From Cyathus striatus (Eukaryota; Basidiomycota; Agaricomycetes; Agaricales; Nidulariaceae), in the NCBI GenBank assembly GCA_025738555.1, contig JAOVFP010000023.1, forward strand, positions 806,001 through 870,000: a stretch of DNA of 64,000 nucleotides, written 5' to 3'. Within the stretch, counting starts at the first letter, position 1; each line of letters starts with the position of its first letter. Under the pieces are notes generated by a model. That model searched no databases. It saw only the letters and a list, made by a program, of their open reading frames with translations, and was not told the origin of the DNA. Below are positions 55,025 to 64,000 of the stretch, piece by piece. The position numbers and the translations under genes were made by a program.

Positions 55025-58000
55025 CTATCCCAAATAACGAATTCTAATAGCCCCTGCACGGTTTCGTGCTTCAAGAGCTAATAAAAAATGAGACGAAATA
55101 AGTACGTGAATAATGACCAAAGCTACCTTTCAACTCTTCAGCTTCTTCCCGTTGTTCGTAATCAAGGACCAGGCGTTTAAGATGTTGCTGCTCCACTTTA
55201 TCTTGAAGTTGCGCGGTCCGTGTGTGCACCGCAAGCGCAGATTCCGCAGGGACCGCAAGTTGGCGAGTCTTAAAAAAACTTGCCTTCAGCGTTCGTTTGT
55301 GTACTCAGACGAAGCAACTTACAAGCTGTTTATTCCCCCGTTTTGTTATCACTGTGAAGTTCATCATGTCATGCTTGTTTGGAGCTTCATCCGCAGCTTC
55401 ATCCTCTTCATCTGCGCGCCTCCTCCTTGTTGAAGGTAGTACAGCCGAATCCCAAAGAGCAAGTGCTGTCTTCTTGTCAACCTTCCTCGACTCTGCCGAC
55501 ATGTCAGTAACCATCTTAGCCAGCTCCTTTGCAAATTCAGCTTCAGCTTCTTCTGACGGTCCAAGATTCTCCTGTGAGATACCAGTGGACGAAAGTTTGA
55601 CTTCCTGCTCTGGAGAAGGTGCTCGGTCTGTTGTCTGTTTAAAGGTCAATCAGCATGTGTATTATTATATAAAAGCAGGCTCCTACTGGTGAGTCCAGCT
55701 CCACAGTATCTTCCCCGTCTTCATCATCTTGCTCTGCATCACGTCTTTCACCTTCTCCTTCATCGTCATCATCATCGTCATCATCATCAGTCCCTTCTCC
55801 ACTGTCTTCGCTGGGAGATAGTGTGTGAAATGTAGCATTAAACATCTCGTCCACGGCTAGGGCTGCTTCGTCAATGGCTTTGGGTATCTTTAGTTGAGGG
55901 CGTACAGCCTGAAAACCTGATTTAATGTGCTAAAATAAACAAACACAGTAGCAGTTACCTCAAAGGAGTCAGATAACATGAAGTCTACATCCATCGGAAG
56001 TGGATCTTTACAAAGAACGTAATACTATAGAACGAAGTATATCAGTTGGAAAAATATCAGAATTTAAAAATCCTCTTACCTGCAAAAACGTTAAAAAGTT
56101 GTTCAGTTTCTTTTTCTGCGTCCCGCGGTCGAAGCACATGCCGCAAGTGTCTAGTAGTACACAAACCAGCCTAATCCGGAAAAAGTCGTCAGGCATGTCA
56201 AGGGAAACATGCTGATGGGGTAAGGGGCGCCCTTCGGCTATACAGTCATTAGAAATAGAAGACAAATACAAAGCGAGAATGCTCACGATGACCAAATGTC
56301 ACCAAAGACCACAACGTATCGAAAATAATACCAGAACTGAGCAAGCGGTATATGTATAATTCTCCCAGATATTTCATAGTGGCCGTTCGTCTCTGGTTGG
56401 TATTGTAAATATTTTGCTCAAGCCCTCTCCGGATATCTTCTAGTACTTGGTCGACGACAGCTACTGCGAATGCAGGTCGATATCTTTGTAGGTCATATGT
56501 TAACATAGCAAGAAGGCTGATATTGCTGTATTTGATTTTCCAAGGCTTAGTGAAAACTTTGTGCAATGTCTTCTTGTCTTCCGTGTCATCCCAGTCCAGT
56601 TTTCGAAGGAGTTTTAGCACTTTATCTATGGTCTTCTTAGAGAGCACATCATAGATGAGATGTCGTATAAAAAGTTCTATGGGTGTACGCTGCTTTTCTT
56701 GTCTGGGTGTTCTTTCAGGAGGATTGCACTTGAAACAAACGTTAGTTTTACATTACATTACGGGGAAGGAGATATAAAACCTGGTAATAAGCATTCTCGA
56801 GTAACAATAACTGGCGTTGGTCAAAATGCTGCATGCTTTGCTTGCGCTTCATAAGTTCCAGCTAAATATAGTGGAATAAAAAATGAATTCCAGTAAAATG
56901 AATAGACATACCATTGTGCTGAATCTCTCAGATGTTTCTTCACTCCGTAGGAGGAATCGGCCACATCCTTCCAGCAACAATGCAATATTCTCTACATTAA
57001 CCCCAGAAAAGTCATCTAAGCACACTTTAAAGGTGTGTAAAATTGAATGCGATGGTACTACTCTGAACTTCGTCAGATTAGACAGATATGTGATATTCTG
57101 AAGAAATCAATATCACTATTTGTTACCAGTACGATACACGTACCCTTATTCTAACTTCTGCGAGTTCTTTACTACGTTCTTCTTCCGCTGAAGATATCTA
57201 AATTCATCTTCAAGCTATAAAGATTGTGTAAGAGGAGCAACTATGTAAAGAGCAAAAGCTTACATAAGCGACCACTTCGGCGCCGATATCAGGCATGTAT
57301 TTGTTAAGAGTAGCAATAAGTCTCGAATAATGGGGTAAAAGGTCTGTACGATTCTTTGGCACTTGGGTCAAAAACTGTAAAAGTGAGAAGGTAGAATGTA
57401 TATAAGAAGGCTAAAATACCTTAACTAGTCGTTTTCGTGCTGCCTTTGAATTCAAAAAAGCGAAGTCCACAGTAGCTTGGTCGATGAAAGCACGGTTTGT
57501 AGCATCAGGAAGTCGAACCAATAATGCAGTAAGAAGTTGCGAGGGACCTTGAGGTGCCAAATGCGGTGATAACGGGGGTGTGACAGTCTTCGGTGTTCCT
57601 GGCGTTGGTGTTCGGAGACTAATGCAAGTCAACGCCGTAGAACAAGTAACGTTTGAAATAACTCACTCTGCTTCATTTCTATCACTCTCGTTGATGTTCT
57701 CTCCAGAGAGCTCGGAGCCAGCCCTCAAATCAGAATCATCCAATCTTTCCAGTTCCTCTTCCAATTTGCGCACTTCTTCTTTTTCCTTTGCTACTCGTTC
57801 CTTTTCTTTCTCGTCTTCATTATCGCTTTGAATTTCTCCATTTACTTCGTCAATTCCAAGAACACTGCTTGGTACGAAATCTTTCAAGTCTTGAATATCT
57901 TCAAAAAACCTTCGTTCCTCTTCGTCCTCCCATTTTCCACCGGCTATTAGTTCCTCAGAATCTTCACCAAGTGTTTGATTAGTATTGGTACCAATCAATA

Positions 58001-59331
58001 TTGAGTCAGTTTTCTGAGATGCAGTGGGAAGGGTAGGAAGTGGGAGGTAGAGTAACTCGGAAAGACTACAAACGCGATAATGTGATAGTGCCGAAGTGGG
58101 TAAAATAAAAACTCACGATTGACAACTAGCTAGCAGCTTCTCGTAGCTTTTCGTCATCTTCTCGTACGCTTGTTGCCGGTCCTCAAATATTTCACCCGAA
58201 CGAATATAAGCCTCATGATTTCTTCTATCTTGCTCTTGGAGCCGCTTGTTCCTGTTATTAGTTGAAGGACACAGAATATACAATTCAATATCTCACTTTG
58301 TGTTCTATGACCAGTTTTTTGCAAACATTTTCAAAGTATCCCTCGCACATACGCTTGAATCGCTCCCGTATATCTGCCTCTACGAGCTCCTCTGCCTCAT
58401 TATATATAGGAGGGAAATGTTTTTCATTAGCTTCTGTCTCACTTTGTGCACTCGACAAGGTGCCAGGTTGTGTATCAGACGAAACTTGTTTGCTAGAAAG
58501 AGGCGAAGAAATCCCTAAATATGGCCTAGCGTATGATTTGAGGAACGTCGTCAAAAGAGGTAAGGAAGATAGTGAAGGGTCATTGGAAAGCTAGGGGAAA
58601 TGTCACAATTATTCTGATAACCTTCTAATGATGGGCATACCAGATCCTTGATAGCTTTCATAATCCATTCCCCGCCACTCCGGTCTGCATTGTCTTTGAT
58701 GACGCCAACAAGAGCAAGTTCCGAACAAACTCTAAGAATGGGACGTTGCCGTGATACGCGTGTACTATCTTCTTTCTCTCTTTGCTCAAGTGTCATGGCG
58801 TTTAATACCGCCCGAGAAGGAGGGACAAGTGCATTTGCGAGTGAAGATACTAGTGCAGGGGTGAAAGATTTGGGAAATCGGCGGTGTAATGCTGAAATGC
58901 ACTTGACAATGTTAAATACATGTAATAGTCCGCAAGCGATAGATAAAACCACACCTCTACAGCACTCCAAACATCTTTCTCATTCTTGCACCTAGAAAGT
59001 CCGTCTACGATAGCACCGGCGATCTCGTCTACGTACTTTTCAAGCGACAATGATTCGATATCCTTAAGGATTTGGTCTCTATTCTCAGAAGACATGGACT
59101 GGCGGATACGCTTAATAAGAGCGGTATGTCGCTTGAGAGATGAGTCAGCTTTGCTGACTCTTTTGGCAGAAAGGCTTAGCCGTGTGTGGAGCAATGCAAT
59201 GACCAAAGGGACACACCTTCATGAATTGGGTTGAGATTGAGCAGCTTCAAACTTGCCCGCTTCTCAGAGCGAGCCCTCTCCTCATCCATCTTAGTAGATG
59301 AAATCTGTGAAGCATTGGCAATAGTTTCCAT
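55025..59331 (-). CDS. UPF2: Nonsense-mediated mRNA decay factor UPF2
   Basis: Scaffold that links UPF1 to UPF3 and the exon-junction machinery in nonsense-mediated decay. Many exons run from ATG 59331 (METIANASQISSTKMDEERA) to TAG 55025-55027. The start is followed by RSEKRASLKLLNLNPIHEG, typical of UPF2. Three MIF4G-like HEAT regions are spread over the protein; clear parts are IRQSMSSENRDQILKDIESL in the first, RLPDATNRAFIDQATVDFAF near 57,500 in the second, and VLKLLRKLDWDDTEDKKTLH, MKYLGELYIYRLLSSGIIFD and MPDDFFRIRLVCVLLDTCGM in the third. An acidic run (DDDDDDDDDEGEGE), encoded by a GAT-type microsatellite, precedes the C-terminal UPF1-binding region. The end reads VLDYEQREEAEELKALEARN and RAGAIRIRYLG, as in other fungi. 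Confidence 0.95.
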
Positions 59332-59778
59332 CACGAAGAAGACAACAGGGAGTACAGTGAGTGAATGTAGATACGGTCTTGCGGAGCAGCTAGTAGGAAG
59401 CTGAGGGTGAAAATCAGAAAGTGTATTATAGGCTGGTGATAGCACAAACCTCCGAAATCCTTTTTATGTAAATGGCCTGTAAAATATCGTGATAGCTCGT
59501 AAACTTGATTACATAATGTGGGTAACGAGATGCACGATTCGACGTTCCAGTATTCCAGTGGCTCTTGACCTACAATAGGCGTTACGTAATCAGTGATTCA
59601 TTGTCAATGCCAATGCCACTTATAAACGGCACTTCAAATTGCCACCAACAACTTGCAAGCCACTGAAGTACAAGTTATACGGTGCATATAAAGTGATGTC
59701 GGTGTGCATTTGATCCACCTTAGAATTCTTTTGTATTATTCTTCACTCCTCATTCTTCGGTTTAGAATCGCATGAACC
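59332..59778. promoter_or_regulatory. Divergent promoter region between UPF2 and the ATRIP-like gene
   Basis: 447 bases between divergent start codons. A TATA-like atataaag at 59687-59694 lies 85-92 bases upstream of the ATRIP-like ATG and is a good core-promoter candidate for that gene. Confidence 0.5.
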
Positions 59779-62700
59779 ATGGACGACTTCGATGACTACT
59801 TTGACGATGATATAGTACTAGACGACGAAGCTTTGGCTGTTCTCGACAATGAGGAAAAACGCTTTCTCTCTCAGGTCGTTCCTTCCGCATTGTCACCTCC
59901 GCCAAGTAAGCGCCTCAAGACGGCCACTAGCTGGGTTCCTGGCTTAGGAATTCAAACGGACGATACCGATTTCGAAGATTTGCCAGAGATTTCGGTAGCT
60001 GAAAATGGTACTTACGACCTTAGGACCCGTACGTCCTCTAGGCCTCGTACAGCTCACCCCGCCAAACCTTTATCAGTGTGCAATACATCACGAGTGACTA
60101 CCCCGCTGCAGCCACAGTTACTAGTAACTTCTAAAACTGGGGGATTTCTGTCTAGGCCAATGACGAGGTCAAATGTTCCCCATGAATGTGAACGACACAC
60201 ACCGTTGCTAAACCAACAACAGTATATATCCCGTGAAACTGATGCCAAGGAGCAGCCAGCATGTCTTAACAAGCATCTAGAGGAGCTAGAGCAGAGAATG
60301 AATGAGGTCCAATGCGATTCCCCGCAATTTATGTACATTAAAATGCTAATGGTCCTTTTAACAGCTTAGAGCAGAAAATGAGAAGATGCAGCTAGCCTTG
60401 AAAGAGGCGACAGATGCTAAGCTGATGAAGGAAGGAGAGGTGTCTGTTCTGAGGAAGAATATAGAAAAGGTGACGAATGTAACATTTTGAAATTTGACTG
60501 CACTGAGCGTCGCCTGTTAGTCGTATCAGCTACACTCTGAACAGATAGCCAAGCTCAAAGCTGCGAAGGAAGAAGCTGACGCAAAACAGAATCAGTTGCA
60601 GAGAGATATGAAGATAGAGCTTCAACGGTTGAAAACGCAGCTTGCTTTCAAGGCACGTTAATTAGCTCAGGCTTAACATGCTCTATCTGACATATTTTAC
60701 AGCAGCAGGAGTACGAGGCAATGACGCGCAAACCGGCGTGGAACCGGCAACATAAAATATCACCAGAAATGCCAGAGACAGCTGCTCGTACCAGTAATTT
60801 CAATGATATAGCGCTTGTTTATCTTCCTCCCGCTTCTGATATGCGCGAATCTCAAAATATAAACATACAAAGAGGTTCTCCAGCGAAGTCATCATATACC
60901 TCACCAGGTAAATCTAAGAAACCTGCTGTGCTACCTGGTTTCCAAAACTCTTTTGTTACATCGACACCCTTGCCCCAGCCCAACTTTCGAGTCGCTAAAG
61001 ATAAACCTCCGAGTACCCATGAAGCGTTTGACATCCCATCTCAGCTTGGTTTCAACTTTCCGTCCCCAATCCACCCTCACTTATCACCCTCCGATGACCC
61101 AGCGCCCTTGTTAGATGGGGATGGGGATGGGGATGTCATCATGGATGATGAAGAAATGCAAACGCCTGCGGATAATGACAATACCCTTATAAAAGGAGCA
61201 ATTGAAATCGACCGTAAGCTGGAGGTGAGCTTGTTCAAAATGATTCTACCTTGGACTAAGCTATGTGGATAGTTATATCAGGCTATCCTTGCCCATTTCC
61301 TACCTGGTCATCAATTTACTCTGCATATTTTAATTGGATTATCTGCATCCGATGATATTGCACCCGACCTAACACAATCATATTCTAGTGCATGCTCTAC
61401 ATTATTAGAACTGATGGTTGGTGCCATTGAATCCTCAGAGACATATGAAAGCATGTTAGGTCCCCTTTGCAAGATTCTCACCACCATGATATCTCTTCTC
61501 TGCTGTAGTAAAATCGTAAGCTGTTGTGTTTGTACGCACATTCTATCTAATCAATACTCAGGGGATACCGTTGATATCGTTCTTGGATTTATTATCATAT
61601 TTAACGGCCAACTTCAATCTGTTTGGACTGTCCTTGTTGGACGTTACCCTCTCAGATCGTGACAATGGAGTCAATATTTTGGATGCATTATTCTCCTTGT
61701 TACAGCGACTTCAAACACTAAATCAGCCATTAATTGATTTTGAAGATTTGATATCTTCAACCATATGTAGCTTAAAGGTGCTATGCTTTAGCTCAGATGC
61801 TGAGCATTTAAATAAGTAATATCATTCAAGCTACCGGTGGAATCGTGAACTTACATTTCCCTTATATCAGGTTCATGTGCATTGAAAACTATCCTGACGT
61901 AGTTTTATACCTCTTGCACAGCTCCCGGACTCCAGCAATCCTCTCTCAAAGTGTTTCATTGTTCATCGCACTCGCGAACAGTAAGCCCGATTCTTTAAAT
62001 TTCACATGTTTTTCAGCAATGTTGTTCCATGCTGTTAGAAAATCATGAGAGCATCTCTCGCACATTGTTAAAGATCCCGGATCTCAAGTGTAGCTCTTCG
62101 TTTAAAGGGTCGGTGGATGAAAATGTTTGTATTAGACGAATGTGTTTAATTCTTGTTGGAGACAATCCGGAAGTAAGTTTGTATACAGCCTGTCGACCAT
62201 TTCTTGACGTTCTTTCAGCTTGAGTCAATAAAGCCGCCAGTTCTTACATTCTTTGGTGCCGTTCTCGTGTCCTGCCCTGACGCATTGAACATATTTAAGA
62301 AGTCTACGTGGATTATCCTACCCTGGTGCTGTATCTCCATCGATTATCCACCCCGTTATGGCGAGATGATGAGTCTCTGTACCTCACTTCTTCTGATACC
62401 CTTTCGTAAGTAGAAAGATTGGTTCTTGCTCTCTGCTTGCTAATCCTGTCGATAGACTTGTTTATAGTATGACGAAGATTCTTTACCTCCTTTACTACCT
62501 CATATTTGAGGAAGACACCAACATTAATATGAGGCACAAACTGCTGCATACATCTTCAGAAATATTTGCACATATTTCTGAAGTCTATATCGTTACCTTC
62601 TCTAGGCTTAGCTTCGCTGATGCTCCAGACTGGTTAGATGAAAATGCAAAGATAGAATTAGAGCTCCTTTCAGGTTTGCAATGCTCTCACTCCTCTGTGG

Positions 62701-62866
62701 CAATTTTTAAGAATTCCTAAACTCAGATATCGCGAGAGAACTATTAGATCTCGTTCTTGATGGACCAGATGGGGAACTTGCATGGGCTGCATATCAGCGC
62801 AATAAAGATGTTCGACCGATCGAGCAAGAAGACGCAGACGAAGCATGGGAAGCGGAATTGACATAG
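59779..62866 (+). CDS. ATRIP/Rad26-like DNA-damage checkpoint protein
   Basis: Probable partner of the ATR checkpoint kinase (ATRIP; Rad26 in fission yeast, Ddc2 in budding yeast). Starts at ATG 59779 with a strongly acidic, aromatic N-terminus, MDDFDDYFDDDIVLDDEALA, similar to the RPA-binding recruitment motif of ATRIP. Next come PPPSKRLKT and a predicted coiled coil split by introns (HLEELEQRMNEV, ENEKMQLALKEATDAKLMKE, IAKLKAAKEEADAKQNQLQR). A Ser/Pro-rich linker has an acidic repeat (LDGDGDGDVIMDDEE). The C-terminal half is helical and Leu-rich, as expected for HEAT repeats, ending DLVLDGPDGELAWAAY and DEAWEAELT at TAG 62864-62866. The architecture fits better than any single motif, so the assignment is moderate. 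Several exon edges are approximate. Confidence 0.68.
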
Positions 62867-62917
62867 TATAATCCTAATACATGTACATGTTTTACGAAGC
62901 AACCTCAACCCAGGCTT

Positions 62918-64000
62918 TCAAGTACAAAATATTGTTCCAATATTAATCCCCTCGTACGGTCCTAGCTAAAGAGACAGATTTAATATCGGGCAGATCCTTT
63001 TAAATGGAACCGCAACTTACATGATCCAAGATGTTTCCTACAAGAATATTGGGAACAGTTTGAATCTGGCATTGAGAGTCGGTAGCATCATCATCACCTT
63101 GAGGCGATGTACAATTAGTAGATTTCTTAAAGATCATGTAAAACTATCATTCAAACTCACCAGAGCATGCGACAGCCGTTCCTGGTGATACAATATGTAT
63201 TTCACCATGAGGATGCAAGAACCCCAGAAAACGACCCGGGACAATTGGTACAATGTCTATAATAATTTAAATGACTAAACATCGAGATACGACCATAACT
63301 ACAAACCCTTTTCGTTGTTAACTCGTTTGAAGTTAGGTACCTTTTATATAAATATTAATCACATCAATGTGCTGCCTTTCAATGCAGTGATAGTGCGTTA
63401 CCTTCGTATCTATAAGCTGTGCAAATGCAGCGTTGCCAACCCGAGGTGTCCCAAATGTAACTGATTGAATGGAGGTATCAGAGGGAAGGTTTAGGGTTAA
63501 AAATAGCGCATCCAGTTCTGCGAGTGCGCCTCCAAGGGAGTGTCCGATCTAAATATGCTGAGCCATGAAAAAATATGTTAATAGACAAACACCAACAGTA
63601 GCAACGTTCTTTGTATTTTCAACTGTCATTAACCTTTTCACTTCTGTCAATATAGCAGGAGCGGTCAACGCATGTTCGTTACGGAAACCATCATGCACTA
63701 GAACGTTAGAAGATACGCCAGGGAAAAGATTTGTATCCAATGGGTCCATAAGAATGTTAATATCAGTTAAGTCTGATACTCTGATAATAATAATTAGAAT
63801 TCACTGCATGCCTCAATAAATAAATAAACAACACTCACAGCTGAGTTGGATCTGTGCCTTCATGGGCCACAACAATGGTATTCTGGGTCGGCCAGTAACC
63901 AACAAAAACTAGTTATAACGACTGAGCCTGGTGGGATTGTGGTGTCGAAAAGCGACAATCATACATATTTGAACGCCATTTCCATCTCCGCCCACCAGAG
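62918..64000 (-). CDS. Class 3 lipase (fungal triacylglycerol-lipase type), 5' end outside the window
   Basis: Alpha/beta-hydrolase of the Rhizomucor-lipase class. The 3' part is present; the gene runs off the right edge. Visible in order: GGDGNGVQI at the edge, VGYWPTQNTIVVAHEGTDPT with the oxyanion strand, a loop DPLDTNLFPGVSSNVLVHDG, FRNEHALTAPAILTEVKRLM, the nucleophile elbow IGHSLGGALAELDALFL with the catalytic Ser, SVTFGTPRVGNAAFAQLID, NFKRVNNEKG, the catalytic Asp region DIVPIVPGRFLGFLHPHGEI, and near the end the likely catalytic His in NILDH, followed by LGPYEGINIGTIFCT. Stop TGA 62918-62920. Homologues are usually secreted with a signal peptide, which would lie beyond this window. 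It converges on the ATRIP-like gene with only 51 bases between stops. Confidence 0.92.

Noticed and set aside
55730..55800. Trinucleotide repeat in UPF2
   Set aside because: It encodes the acidic run expected before the UPF1-binding region and is not a separate element.

Overview
The window looks like chromosomal DNA of a filamentous basidiomycete, most likely an agaricomycete. The genes are dense and lie on both strands. They are cut by many short introns, mostly about 50-60 nt with GT..AG ends, and the proteins (MCM2, MIA40, SNX3, UPF2, Tudor-SN, a Mei2-like RNA-binding protein, a Ssp1/CaMKK-type kinase) read like fungal orthologues. No tRNA, rRNA or CRISPR array was recognised. The assignment is inferred from gene structure and family resemblance; no search was run.

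Layout. 0-10 kb: an iron-dependent alcohol dehydrogenase/maleylacetate-reductase-like gene and a flavin-reductase-like gene share a divergent promoter, followed by a very large Sec7-PH Arf exchange factor. 10-18 kb: housekeeping genes: an NFKBIL1-like coiled-coil protein, MIA40, MCM2, SNX3 and an Emi1-type twin CX9C protein. 17.5-22 kb: an alpha/beta hydrolase, a decayed copy of it, and a formate/nitrite-type channel. 22.9-29.3 kb: a Mei2-like RNA-binding protein, mitochondrial ribosomal protein bS6m and a HAD hydrolase. 48.7-64 kb: Tudor-SN, a CaMKK-like kinase, UPF2, an ATRIP/Rad26-like checkpoint protein and a class 3 lipase cut by the window edge.

The centre (29,386-48,358) is one 19-kb mobile insertion. 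It is bounded by a perfect 14-bp target-site duplication (29,372-29,385 and 48,359-48,372) and ends in a 16-A tail, so it is a LINE-type retrotransposon. At least three other elements sit inside it: a full-length Copia element in ORF1 with a 5-bp duplication, a 1.4-kb terminal-inverted-repeat element in ORF2, and a 1.25-kb hAT-like element in the RNase H region with an 8-bp duplication. A probable solo LTR (44.3-45.1 kb) and a weaker candidate (29.5-30.0 kb) are also present. Removing the inserts rejoins the LINE reading frames at the three well-defined insertion sites. The whole block lies 60 bp upstream of the HAD gene start.

The strongest biological signal is mutational. The two Copia LTRs differ at nine bases, and all nine can be explained by CpG to TpG/CpA transitions. 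The single Copia stop codon, the lost protease glycine and the lost RNase H glutamate fit the same change, as do five TGA stops in LINE ORF2. This points to cytosine methylation followed by deamination, with the LINE older and the Copia copy younger. I did not find a convincing undescribed gene system. The nested element, its methylation clock and a pair of unexplained ORFs between LINE ORF1 and ORF2 are the items most worth checking.
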